In this document: positions 20,670 to 27,890 of the stretch, one piece after another
How positions within the stretch are numbered: the first letter of the stretch is position 1
Layout: each line of letters opens with the position of its first letter
IMG/VR virus record: IMGVR_UViG_3300042519_000516
Span: 1 to 32,741 of that record
Reading direction: 5' to 3' (one strand)
DNA: 32,741 nucleotides
Source: a virus
The notes under the pieces: model-generated
Seen by the model: the letters and a program-made list of their open reading frames with translations, nothing else
The model's database searches: none
What the model was told of the DNA's origin: nothing
Position numbers and translations under genes: made by a program

Positions 20670-20844
20670 TGTAAACCAGGTTCGCGCCGCCATCATGAAG
20701 GTTGCAGGCAACCCTGAGAACGGTGTCATCAAGGAACTAGCGCAAGAGATGGCTGAGGCTATCGTCGCGCTGGACGGTCCTGAGGTCAAATCATTTGACC
20801 CAGTGAAAGAGACTCGCGTATTAGGGCCTTCTGAGAAGCGCTAG
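20662..20844 (+). CDS. 60-residue hypothetical protein in the head cluster
   Basis: Overlaps the protease stop by 8 bases (LEMLNG / MADVNQ). The product is a helical small protein (VNQVRAAIMKVAGNPENGVI then KELAQEMAEAIVAL) with a charged tail. It precedes the terminator that closes the portal-protease operon. Function unknown. Confidence 0.7.
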   Translation: MADVNQVRAAIMKVAGNPENGVIKELAQEMAEAIVALDGPEVKSFDPVKETRVLGPSEKR

Positions 20845-20852
20845 ACGAGTCG

Positions 20853-20890
20853 CCCCGTCGCTGGTCTACTCAGTGGCGGGGTTCTTTCAT
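20853..20890 (+). terminator. Terminator behind the protease operon
   Basis: CCCCG (20853-20857) pairs with CGGGG (20877-20881), with further pairing inside (CTG/CAG), followed by TTCTTTC. It separates the portal-protease unit from the convergent antisense gene and the capsid unit. Confidence 0.75.
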
Positions 20891-20892
20891 CT

Positions 20893-21147
20893 CTAGTCAC
20901 GGATGACCGCGTGGTCGATGACCTGGTACATCTCAGCGTAGAGGTCGGACCAGTTCTGCCCACACTCTGAGTTGACACCGATACCAGAGAACGGCCCTGA
21001 TAGCGGTGAGTCCCATGAGTATCCGTCTGGCAGTTGGATTTCTACGCGGCTGTGAAGCGTGTCACAGTCTGCACAGGCGTCATACGTGATGGTGAGCAGT
21101 GCACCCTGACGGGCGGTTAGTTCGGTCAAATCGTTCAGTGCGCTCAT
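20893..21147 (-). CDS. Antisense-strand hypothetical protein inside the head cluster
   Basis: I place the start at ATG 21147, behind GAGAGAAGGAAC; the longer frame to 21201 would cover the promoter. The 84-residue protein (SALNDLTELTARQGALLTIT ... YDACADCDTLHSRVEIQLPD ... GYSWDSPLSGPFSGIG ... CGQNWSDLYAEMYQVIDHAV) has three Cys, a beta-rich middle and a helical end. It has its own consensus-like promoter with dyads, like a moron gene expressed independently of late genes. No family is recognised. Confidence 0.75.
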   Translation of the reverse strand: MSALNDLTELTARQGALLTITYDACADCDTLHSRVEIQLPDGYSWDSPLSGPFSGIGVNSECGQNWSDLYAEMYQVIDHAVIRD

Positions 21148-21173
21148 GATCTGTTCCTTCTCTCGGTGGTTCT

Positions 21174-21211
21174 GACACTCACAGTGTATGGCCGTAGACA
21201 CTCAGTGTCAA
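21174..21211 (-). promoter_or_regulatory. Consensus-like promoter with two dyads for the antisense gene
   Basis: On the minus strand TTGACA (21211-21206) and TACACT (21188-21183) are 17 bases apart, the best sigma-70/SigA match in the window. Two dyads overlap it: ACACT-CAC-AGTGT (21175-21187) across the -10 box and GACACT-C-AGTGTC (21197-21209) over the spacer and -35. This looks like a repressible promoter. Confidence 0.75.
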
Positions 21212-21255
21212 CATCATCAGCGGCTGTTTCCCGTCGGCCACAACACCTAACCTTC

Positions 21256-21349
21256 TACAATAGAAACATCGGCTATTCGTTAGCGATGCCGACCGGTTGA
21301 GCGTCATCGCCACCACATCCATATTCACAACAAACCATTGGAGACAACT
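21256..21349 (+). promoter_or_regulatory. Capsid-gene -10 box and structured leader
   Basis: TACAAT (21256-21261) would start a transcript with a leader of about 82 bases. That leader contains a small hairpin (GGCTA/TAGC around TTCG) and ends in GGAG (21340-21343) before ATG 21350. No good -35 was found; a late promoter is inferred. Confidence 0.45.
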
Positions 21350-22507
21350 ATGTCTGAGTTCATCAAGCGCTCAGAGGAAACTCGCGCCAACCTGGTCATG
21401 CAGATGAGAGATGTCATCGACTCTGCAGAGGCACAGAAGCGCAACCTCGACGCCGAAGAAATGAAGAAACTGGACAACCTGGAGGCCGACTACCAGCGTC
21501 ACGCTGAGGCCATTGAGGTTGCCCGTCGCAACGAAGAACGCGCCCTGGAGGCATCTGCCGCCGCTGGCCTGTTCGTCCCCGCTGAAGAGTCACGTTCTGC
21601 CGGTGATGTTTTCCGTGCAATGGGTCGCGGTGAGGTTCGCGCTCACAACTTCGGTTTTGAGTCTCGCGCAACTCTCGTCCCATCGGTCAACACCGTTCCG
21701 GTTGAGTTTCTCGATCGCGTGTTCCTCCGTGCCCGTTTGGTCGGCCCTTACCTCGAAGTGTCTGATTTGATTCAGCGCTCCTCTGGTTCGGACCTTCGCA
21801 TCCCGGTCATGACCGCCTACTCCACGGCCGCTGAAGTTGCCGCCGGTTCTGCTATTGCAGATTCCGAGCCCACCTTCTCCAGCCTTCTCATCCAGCCCAC
21901 AAAGCAGGCTTTCCTCAGTTCCGTTGCGAACGAGTTGCTCGCCGACCAGGGCTTCGATGTGGAGTCGACCATTGCGGAGCAAGCGGGCAATGCCATTGGT
22001 ACGCGGGCGAACGCCGTCATCCACGCCGCTGTGACTGCAGTTGCCGGTTCGGGAATCACTGCAGGAACCACGAACGCTATTACGGCAGACGAGTTGATCT
22101 CGCTTGCATTTAGTGTCGATGGGGCAGTTCGTCGCCTCGGTTCCGCTGCCTACATGGTCAGTACCTCGACCGCTGGTGCAATCCGTCGCCTGAAGGACAC
22201 AAACGGTTCATACATCTTTGAGCCGATTGTCGGCGCGATGGGTGTGAACGGTGCAGGCAACGCAACTGGTAGCATCCTCGGGTTCCCCGTGTATGAGAAC
22301 CCAGCCGTCGCCAACATCGCGACTGGAACCAAGCCCGTTTTCTTCGGCGCATGGGACCAGGTCAAGGTTGCGACCACCGGTTTGGACGTTGCGACTTCGG
22401 TCGACTACGCGTTCAACCAGGACGTCACGACGTATCGCTTCACCTACCGTCTCGGCGCTGCCGTTGCGAACGGTGCAGAACACGTCAAGACCATCCAGAT
22501 GGCCTAG
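21350..22507 (+). CDS. Major capsid protein (HK97 fold)
   Basis: I choose ATG 21350 (GGAG six bases ahead) over TTG 21338. The 385-residue protein starts with a charged helical delta/scaffold region (~1-75: SEFIKRSEETRANLVMQMRD ... KRNLDAEEMKKLDNLEADYQ) that the protease would remove. The HK97 capsid core follows: FLDRVFLRARLVGPYLEVSD, IPVMTAYSTAAEV, FLSSVANELLADQGFDVEST, IGTRANAVIHAAVT, SILGFPVYENPAVANI and FFGAWDQVKVATTGLDV. It stands in its own unit between a promoter-like leader and a strong terminator, which fits high late expression. Confidence 0.96.
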   Translation: MSEFIKRSEETRANLVMQMRDVIDSAEAQKRNLDAEEMKKLDNLEADYQRHAEAIEVARRNEERALEASAAAGLFVPAEESRSAGDVFRAMGRGEVRAHNFGFESRATLVPSVNTVPVEFLDRVFLRARLVGPYLEVSDLIQRSSGSDLRIPVMTAYSTAAEVAAGSAIADSEPTFSSLLIQPTKQAFLSSVANELLADQGFDVESTIAEQAGNAIGTRANAVIHAAVTAVAGSGITAGTTNAITADELISLAFSVDGAVRRLGSAAYMVSTSTAGAIRRLKDTNGSYIFEPIVGAMGVNGAGNATGSILGFPVYENPAVANIATGTKPVFFGAWDQVKVATTGLDVATSVDYAFNQDVTTYRFTYRLGAAVANGAEHVKTIQMA

Positions 22508-22520
22508 TCCATTTGACACG

Positions 22521-22560
22521 GAAACCCCTGTCGGTCCTAGTGGCTGGCAGGGGTTTTCTG
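22521..22560 (+). terminator. Strong terminator behind the capsid gene
   Basis: GAAACCCCTG (22521-22530) pairs with CAGGGGTTTTC (22549-22559), a long stem ending in TTTTCTG. It insulates capsid mRNA from the glycosyltransferase cassette. Confidence 0.92.
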
Positions 22561-22573
22561 TATGCTAGGGGCC
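22561..22573 (+). promoter_or_regulatory. Leaderless -10 box for the glycosyltransferase cassette
   Basis: TATGCT (22561-22566) lies directly behind the terminator and ends 7 nt before ATG 22574. No ribosome site precedes this ATG in the usual position, which supports leaderless initiation. Confidence 0.55.
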
Positions 22574-23764
22574 ATGCCTAAATATGAGCGTATTCCTAAC
22601 GCCTCACTCAGTCTTGTGAGCAACACACCAGGAACCAGCACCGGTTATGGGGTTCAGGCGCAATACCTGATGGACCGCCTGATGCGACACGGTGTGAAGG
22701 TGGCCGTCCAATCCAACTATGGACTGGAGGGGCTGTTCGACACCATCAGAACCAAGCACGGTGACGTGATGCATTACCCTAAAGGGTTTGCCCCTTACTC
22801 TCAGGACGTCATCCCCATCTGGGCTAAGGACTGGGAGTCTCGTCACCCTGATCGTAAGCACGCCGTGATGACACTGTATGACGTTTGGGTGTATAGCAAA
22901 CTGGTTTATGACGGTCCCATCATCGCCTACGTGCCCCTGGACCACATCACCATCCCACCTTTGGTGAAAGAGTTCCTGCAACGTGACAACGTGACCCCTG
23001 TTGCGATGAGCCCTCACGGTCACCGTATCCTCACCGACCGCGGCATCGACTCTCACTATGCGCCGCACTCATTCGACGCGTCAGTGTTCAAGCCGACCTA
23101 CAAGGTCGATGGTGTGCCGACCCGCGAGTTCATGGGACTCACCGACGAGCACTTCCTGGTCACGATCGTGGCAGCGAACAAATCAAATGGGATATTGCAC
23201 CGCAAGGCCCTATCCGAACAACTGTTCGCCTACTCACAGTTCAAAAAGGAACACCCTGAGGCGCGACTGTACCTGCACATGGAACCGTCAGCCGTGTTCG
23301 GTGGCTTCAACATCCCACGCCTACTGGACGCGATCGGGCTGAACCGTGACGAGGTCATCTTCCCCGACTCCACCCTGCTACGTGTTGGCTACCCGCCCGA
23401 ACATTTGGCGGCGTTCTATACCGCCTCAGACGTGGTGATGAACGTCACCTATGGCGAAGGTTTTGGCGTTGTTAGTGTGGAGTCACAAGCGTGTGGGGCG
23501 AAACTGTTGACATCAGCGTGGACGGCATCCCTGGACCTCGCTGGCCCTGATTCCTTTCTCTGTGATGGGGAGCCGCTATGGGATGAGCCTCAGGCTTCTT
23601 TCTATATGCGCCCGACACTGTCGTCCATGGTGCAGGCCCTGGAGTTGGCATATAAGAAACCGCGTGGACTCAGTCAGGCAAACATCGACTTCGTTCAACA
23701 GTTTGAGGTGGAGCATGTCTGGGACACACACTGGATGCCGTTCTTCAAGGGTTATTTTGAGTGA
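22574..23764 (+). CDS. Glycosyltransferase, GT-B fold (GT4-like)
   Basis: I use ATG 22574 rather than the in-frame ATG 22562 that lies in the -10 box. The 396-residue protein starts with a GT-B acceptor-type opening (SLVSNTPGTSTGYGVQAQYL), has FLVTIVAANKSNGILHRKAL in the linker, and carries the donor-site signature YGEGFGVVSVESQACG (about 295-310) with the E-x7-E glutamates. It transfers a sugar from a nucleotide donor. It leads a five-gene cassette directly behind the capsid gene, suggesting modification of virion proteins or host surface glycans. Confidence 0.9.
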   Translation: MPKYERIPNASLSLVSNTPGTSTGYGVQAQYLMDRLMRHGVKVAVQSNYGLEGLFDTIRTKHGDVMHYPKGFAPYSQDVIPIWAKDWESRHPDRKHAVMTLYDVWVYSKLVYDGPIIAYVPLDHITIPPLVKEFLQRDNVTPVAMSPHGHRILTDRGIDSHYAPHSFDASVFKPTYKVDGVPTREFMGLTDEHFLVTIVAANKSNGILHRKALSEQLFAYSQFKKEHPEARLYLHMEPSAVFGGFNIPRLLDAIGLNRDEVIFPDSTLLRVGYPPEHLAAFYTASDVVMNVTYGEGFGVVSVESQACGAKLLTSAWTASLDLAGPDSFLCDGEPLWDEPQASFYMRPTLSSMVQALELAYKKPRGLSQANIDFVQQFEVEHVWDTHWMPFFKGYFE

Positions 23765-24384
23765 AACTGACACACTTCTACCACGTGTTCGCGGATGGCG
23801 ATTGGCAGATGCCCGCCACGGAACACTTTGATGAACTGGTCACATCAGGTTTGCTCGATAACCTCGACGACGTGTTTCTAGGGGTTGTGGGCTCACGACA
23901 GAACCGTGACAAGGTGAAACATTATTTGCCGGGTGTTGTAGTCGCTGAGGCGGATAACGGGTGGGAGCAAGTCACATTGCAAAATGTCCACGAGTTTGCA
24001 CAGACTGATGATGGCGCTATTTTCTACGCTCACACTAAAGGTGCCTGGTCCCAGGGCGACTTAGCGAAACAGTGGAGGGTTTCGATGACTCATGACACTG
24101 TGACACGATGGCGGGAATGTGTGACGGCTTTGCTTGATGTGGAGGCCGCTGGACCTTATTGGCTGAAGTCTTGGGAGCCGGAGCATGTGGATCATGACTT
24201 CTTTTTCGCCGGTAACTTCTGGTGGGCACGGTCAGACTATGTGCGAACACTTGACCCGGTAGGCGTGGAGAACCGTTACCAGGCTGAAGGCTGGATAGGG
24301 TTGGGGAAACCTACCGTTAAGAACATGCGCGACGGCAAGTCATTTTGGGGGAACTTTTGGATACCAGACTCACTAGAGAACTAA
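23761..24384 (+). CDS. Putative glycan-synthesis protein (FYAHTKG type)
   Basis: GTG 23761 overlaps the previous stop (GTGA). The 207-residue protein contains IFYAHTKGAWSQGDLAKQWR, MTHDTVTRWRECVTALLDVE, AAGPYWLKSWEPEHVDHDFF and FAGNFWWARSDYVRTLDPVG. The YAHTKG and GNFWWA motifs occur together in a group of putative glycosyltransferases of surface-polysaccharide clusters, phages and large viruses. The enzymatic activity is unproven. Its last 28 bases overlap the cytidylyltransferase gene. Confidence 0.65.
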   Translation: MKLTHFYHVFADGDWQMPATEHFDELVTSGLLDNLDDVFLGVVGSRQNRDKVKHYLPGVVVAEADNGWEQVTLQNVHEFAQTDDGAIFYAHTKGAWSQGDLAKQWRVSMTHDTVTRWRECVTALLDVEAAGPYWLKSWEPEHVDHDFFFAGNFWWARSDYVRTLDPVGVENRYQAEGWIGLGKPTVKNMRDGKSFWGNFWIPDSLEN

Positions 24385-24812
24385 CAATCTACACCGGTGG
24401 AACTTTTGACCTGTTCCATGCGGGGCACGTTAACTTCCTCGCGAAGTGCTCCAACCTGGGACGTGTCGTCGTCGCCCTAAATACCGACGAGTTCATTCAG
24501 TCGTACAAGGGGAAACCGCCCGTATGTACGTTTCAGGAACGCCTAGATGTATTACAGGCGTGCATCTGGGTGGACGAGGTTATCCCTAACTATGCGGGCG
24601 CTGACTCCCGACCAGCGATTGAGTCGGTGAGCCCTAACATCATTGCTATCGGAACTGACTGGGCACGCCGCGACTACCACGCTCAGATGGGTTTCGATCA
24701 GGACTGGTTGGATGCTCGCGACATTTCCCTCATCTACATCCCCTACACCGTGGGGATATCTACGACGAACCTGAAGGCGCGAAGTGCTGACCGTCATAGC
24801 GTCAAGCCCTGA
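24357..24812 (+). CDS. Cytidylyltransferase (glycerol-3-phosphate cytidylyltransferase-like)
   Basis: TTG 24357 lies five bases behind GGGGG; TTG 24345 is the other in-frame choice and no ATG is available. The ~151-residue protein has the nucleotidyltransferase signature TGGTFDLFHAGHVNFL (HxGH at residues 21-24), the FQERLDVLQACIWVDEVIPN region and the C-terminal GISTTNLKAR motif (ISTT type). TagD-like enzymes make CDP-glycerol, and relatives activate other sugar phosphates. It would supply an activated donor for the neighbouring transferases. Confidence 0.88.
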   Translation: MDTRLTRELTIYTGGTFDLFHAGHVNFLAKCSNLGRVVVALNTDEFIQSYKGKPPVCTFQERLDVLQACIWVDEVIPNYAGADSRPAIESVSPNIIAIGTDWARRDYHAQMGFDQDWLDARDISLIYIPYTVGISTTNLKARSADRHSVKP

Positions 24813-25302
24813 CCGGATGATGTGGGCGTCTGACTGTTTGCAGTCTTTGGGACGCGACGCCATCATCGTCACCTACGGGGACTATGAGTTGGGAAAGATA
24901 GGTTGGGTTCTCAGGCACACTACGGCTGACCGGTTTCTGTTTCTGCAGGACTCGTTCATGGTGAAGTCTCAACGGTTTTGGTCAATGCTGGATGAGCATG
25001 CTGGGTCGGTTTCGTTACTGTCTGACCCCGACGTGTTCGGTTGCTACGCGGGCGTCTATGAGCGTCACGTGCTGGAGCGTGTGGGCGTGCCGGTGGTTGA
25101 GTCTAAACGTGAGGCTGTGAGGGGTGAGCGTCAGTGGACTAGGGCCTACTGTGCTCAGGCCGGTCACGTGCCCGTGCTGTTCCCTGATGTGAGGGATGAC
25201 AAAGCATCTGGTGTTGTGGAGCGTCACGGCCGCCAGAACCTAGTCCTAGAGAATGATGTCATTGTCAAATACAAGGGGACATGGAAGGACGAGCAACTGT
25301 GA
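24784..25302 (+). CDS. Short GT-A-like glycosyltransferase
   Basis: GTG 24784 follows GAAGGCGCGAA and overlaps the cytidylyltransferase by 29 bases. The 172-residue protein opens LTVIASSPDRMMWASDCLQS, with FLFLQDSFMVKSQRFWSML in the place of a GT-A metal/donor site, and ends FPDVRDDKASGVVERHGRQN ... IVKYKGTW. The layout suggests a small family-2-like transferase, shorter than usual. Assignment is by pattern and context. Confidence 0.6.
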   Translation: MLTVIASSPDRMMWASDCLQSLGRDAIIVTYGDYELGKIGWVLRHTTADRFLFLQDSFMVKSQRFWSMLDEHAGSVSLLSDPDVFGCYAGVYERHVLERVGVPVVESKREAVRGERQWTRAYCAQAGHVPVLFPDVRDDKASGVVERHGRQNLVLENDVIVKYKGTWKDEQL

Positions 25303-25961
25303 TTCCGAACCTCATTGTGCCAGTGCTGAACCGTTACGACCTACTCCAGCGCTTGCTGGACTCTATCGACTTCCCCATCCGTGACCTGCTCATCATCGAC
25401 AACGGTGGCGCGTTGGATCAGGTGCAGTTCCCCAAGTCTGTGTTGAACAGTCACGTGTTGTCTATGCCGTCGAATCTGGGTGTGGCAGCGTCCTGGAACC
25501 TGGGGGTAAAACTGTTCCCGCATGATAACAACTGGTTCTTCGCGTCCAATGACGCCTGGTTCGGACCAGGTGACCTGGAGAGACTCTCACAGGCCCGTAG
25601 AGACGCGTTGACCATCTGTGACGTGTTTCCCTACTGGCAGGTGTTTTCTGTCGGTGACGAGGCGCTGACGAAGGTCGGTTTATGGGACGAGGCACTATAT
25701 CCGGCTTTCGGGGAGGACAACGACTGGATGAACCGGGCCGCACACTTCGGAGTCGATATCGTCAGGATGGAACTGTCTGTACGCCACGACAACTCATCAA
25801 CTATTCACTCCGACGCTGACCTGTTCCACAAGAACAGTCTGACGTTCCCTCAGAACATGAGGTATCTGTCAGACAAGGTGGAGCGCGGCGATTTCAGTGC
25901 CGGTGGATGGTCCCTAGATAGGCGACGACGCAACGCCTGGGACGGCCCACGGGTAGAATAG
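25299..25961 (+). CDS. Glycosyltransferase, family 2-like
   Basis: GTG 25299 overlaps the previous stop (GTGA); ATG 25281 in frame is possible. The ~220-residue protein opens IPNLIVPVLNRYDLLQRLLD, with LLIIDNGG and NLGVAASWNLGVKLF, then WFFASNDAWFGPGDLERL and PAFGEDNDWMNRAAHFGVDI, all typical for GT2 enzymes. It closes the cassette; the head-tail connector follows after 18 bases. Confidence 0.88.
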   Translation: MIPNLIVPVLNRYDLLQRLLDSIDFPIRDLLIIDNGGALDQVQFPKSVLNSHVLSMPSNLGVAASWNLGVKLFPHDNNWFFASNDAWFGPGDLERLSQARRDALTICDVFPYWQVFSVGDEALTKVGLWDEALYPAFGEDNDWMNRAAHFGVDIVRMELSVRHDNSSTIHSDADLFHKNSLTFPQNMRYLSDKVERGDFSAGGWSLDRRRRNAWDGPRVE

Positions 25962-25970
25962 AAACTGGAG
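25954..25970 (+). promoter_or_regulatory. Candidate -10 box and ribosome site for the connector/tail run
   Basis: TAGAAT (25954-25959) followed by AGAAACTGGAG lies ahead of ATG 25980. A very similar string, TAGAATGGAGACTAGGGG, precedes the gene at 27891. No -35 was found for either. Confidence 0.35.
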
Positions 25971-25979
25971 GCTTCCCCT

Positions 25980-26594
25980 ATGGCAATCACTAACGGCTAC
26001 TGCACACTGTCCGATGTTAAGTCGGCTTTCCGCATCACAGACTCAGTCGATGACGCGATGCTGGAGATCGCGATCGAGTCGGCATCCCGTGAAATCGACG
26101 GCTACTGTGAACGCATTTTCTACAACGCTGGAACAGCGACCCGTGTGTACGTTCCCACCGACACGTTCTATGTCGAGACAGACGACATCATCTCAATCAC
26201 CACACTGAAAACGTCATCTAACGGTGACACGTTCGACACCACCTGGTCAGCATCGGGCGACTACCAACTGGAACCACTGAACGGTGTCAGCGGTGGACTC
26301 GTCGGTCACCCGGCGACACGTATCCGCGCCATCGGCTCATACCTGTTCCCACTGTGGGACCCTAAGAACGTGAACAGCCATGAGGCGACCGTGCAGGTCC
26401 TAGGTGTGTTCGGTTGGAGCGCCGTCCCTATCGCTATCAGGCAGGCCACCATCATCCTTGCCAGCCGCCTGTTCAAGCGCCTAGACACCCCACTGGGGGT
26501 CTCATTTGACGAACTTGGAGCATTGCGGGTCGGACGTATCGACCCCGACGTAGAGAAGTTGGTCGGCCCTTACAAGAAGGTGAGGATGGCGTGA
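25980..26594 (+). CDS. Head-tail connector (adaptor, gp6-like)
   Basis: The 204-residue protein starts CTLSDVKSAFRITDSVDDAM then LEIAIESASREIDGYCERIF, the N-terminal helical pattern of adaptor proteins that bind under the portal. It continues with VYVPTDTFYVETDDIISITT and a C-terminal helix (IRQATIILASRLFKRLDTPL). It opens the connector-tail run. No separate stopper gene is seen next to it. Confidence 0.8.
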   Translation: MAITNGYCTLSDVKSAFRITDSVDDAMLEIAIESASREIDGYCERIFYNAGTATRVYVPTDTFYVETDDIISITTLKTSSNGDTFDTTWSASGDYQLEPLNGVSGGLVGHPATRIRAIGSYLFPLWDPKNVNSHEATVQVLGVFGWSAVPIAIRQATIILASRLFKRLDTPLGVSFDELGALRVGRIDPDVEKLVGPYKKVRMA

Positions 26595-26995
26595 GCATCG
26601 GCACCATCAGGACTGCCCTTGCAACGAACCTCGCAACGATCAGCGGGCTCCGTGTCGCGTCGAACATCCCCGACAACCCGATGCCACCACAGGCTATCGT
26701 CATGCTGGAGAACGTCGACTACGACAACGCCTTCAAGAACGGGCTAGTCACTTACCAGTTCCGTGTGTCAGTGATGGTCGCTAGGGCTGATGAGCGCACG
26801 GCTCAGGACAAACTGAACGCCTACGCCTCGACTGGTGTCGGTGGAATCAAACGTGCGATTGAGTCAGACAAGACGCTTGGAGGGGCAGCCTTCGACGTTC
26901 GCGTCTCGACGATGACTAACATCGGTACGATATCATTAGGTGGAGATGTTGCGATGCTTTCAGCGGACTTCATCGTCACCGTGTATAGCAACTAA
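26591..26995 (+). CDS. Tail terminator/tail completion protein
   Basis: GTG 26591 overlaps the adaptor stop. The 134-residue protein (MSIGTIRTALATNLATISGL ... MPPQAIVMLENVDYDNAFKN ... YQFRVSVMVARADERTAQDK) has the helix-then-beta order of tail terminators that cap the tail tube and join it to the head. Position before the tail tube gene supports this. Confidence 0.75.
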   Translation: MSIGTIRTALATNLATISGLRVASNIPDNPMPPQAIVMLENVDYDNAFKNGLVTYQFRVSVMVARADERTAQDKLNAYASTGVGGIKRAIESDKTLGGAAFDVRVSTMTNIGTISLGGDVAMLSADFIVTVYSN

Positions 26996-27007
26996 GGAGA
27001 ACCAAAC

Positions 27008-27421
27008 ATGGCCCGTTTCGTCGCCACTGACTACGAAATCAAGTTAAACAACGTGGATTATTCGTCCAGCATCGCCGCGGTGACTCTCGACATCACTGCC
27101 GACGCTGTAGAGACGACTTCCTTCTCATCCGACTACAGGACCCGCATTGGTGGCCTGAAGGATGCATCGCTCACCATCGACTGGCACCAGGATTTCGGTT
27201 CCGGCGCGATCGACTCCGTCCTGTTCCCGCTACTGGGTTCACAGGCTACCGTTGTCATCAAGCCGACTTCCGGTTCTGTGAGCAGTTCAAATCCCTCTTA
27301 TGCAGGTGTCTGGCTTGTCGAATCCTACCAACCCTACGCGAGCAGCGTCGGCGATTTGGCCACGTTCAGCACCACCTGGTCATTGGCTGGAACTGCAGGA
27401 ATCACCCGCGCAACTGCCTAA
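27008..27421 (+). CDS. Major tail (tube) protein
   Basis: GGAGA precedes ATG 27008. The 137-residue protein is beta-rich: VATDYEIKLNNVDYSSSIAA, VTLDITADAVETTSFSSDYR, ASLTIDWHQDFGSGAIDSVL, then a Ser-rich stretch and ATFSTTWSLAGTAGITR. This matches small tail-tube proteins of siphoviruses. It lies between the terminator protein and the tail-assembly chaperones, the expected place. Confidence 0.88.
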   Translation: MARFVATDYEIKLNNVDYSSSIAAVTLDITADAVETTSFSSDYRTRIGGLKDASLTIDWHQDFGSGAIDSVLFPLLGSQATVVIKPTSGSVSSSNPSYAGVWLVESYQPYASSVGDLATFSTTWSLAGTAGITRATA

Positions 27422-27423
27422 CA

Positions 27424-27429
27424 TAGGCT
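27424..27429 (+). promoter_or_regulatory. TAGGCT box upstream of the tail-assembly chaperone
   Basis: TAGGCT (27424-27429) lies 12 nt before ATG 27442 in the 20-base gap behind the tail tube gene. It is the same hexamer as at 13379 and 17129, but the spacing would give a five-base leader. Confidence 0.35.
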
Positions 27430-27441
27430 AGACTGACCAGC

Positions 27442-27690
27442 ATGAAACTTGAACTGGTCGTACAGTACGCGGATGGTAATGAGACGGTAGTCACGGTCAA
27501 GGCTGTGGATATCGTCGCGTTCGAACAACATTTCGACATGTCGATGTCTCGTCTGGAGAAAGAAATCCGGATGACTCACCTGTTCTTCCTGGCCCACCAC
27601 GCTCAGAAGCGTTCCGGTGAAACCAAGGATGACTTCGACAAGTGGTTGGAGAACGTCGACAACGTCGTCATGGGAGACGCAAAAAAATAG
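27442..27690 (+). CDS. Tail assembly chaperone G (short product)
   Basis: This 82-residue protein (LELVVQYADGNETVVTVKAV ... VAFEQHFDMSMSRLEKEIRM ... HLFFLAHHAQKRSGETKDDF) has the typical fold pattern of the G-type chaperone that binds tape measure protein during tail assembly. It ends at TAG 27688-27690, directly behind an A7 slippery site, and a fraction of ribosomes should shift to make the longer GT product. Confidence 0.85.
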   Translation: MKLELVVQYADGNETVVTVKAVDIVAFEQHFDMSMSRLEKEIRMTHLFFLAHHAQKRSGETKDDFDKWLENVDNVVMGDAKK

Positions 27691-27863
27691 TTGGCCTGGG
27701 TGACGATTCCATGCATTGGAAGGTCGCCACGATATCGGTCGAAACAGGCATCTCCCCTTTGGACCTTCTCGCGTTGGAGCCACGTATGTTGTGGACCATC
27801 GAACGGTACATGGTGCATCGCGCTCAGGAGCAACAGAAGTCTCAGCGACACCGTCGCCGGTAG
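27442..27863 (+). CDS. Tail assembly chaperone GT (-1 frameshift product)
   Basis: The slippery heptamer A-AAA-AAA (27681-27687) is followed at once by the stop of G. A -1 shift continues with IVGLGDDSMHWKVATISVET, GISPLDLLALEPRMLWTIER and a basic end, giving about 140 residues in total and stopping at 27861-27863. Programmed -1 frameshifting between G and T is one of the best conserved features of long-tailed phages. The product would bridge tube subunits and tape measure. Confidence 0.85.
27681..27687 (+). promoter_or_regulatory. -1 frameshift slippery site A-AAA-AAA
   Basis: Seven A in the correct frame (GCA AAA AAA TAG) sit at the end of the G chaperone, and the -1 frame is open for 58 more codons. 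The stop codon next to the slip site should promote shifting. Confidence 0.88.
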
Positions 27864-27890
27864 AATGGAGACTAGGGGTTAGGAGTCTGG

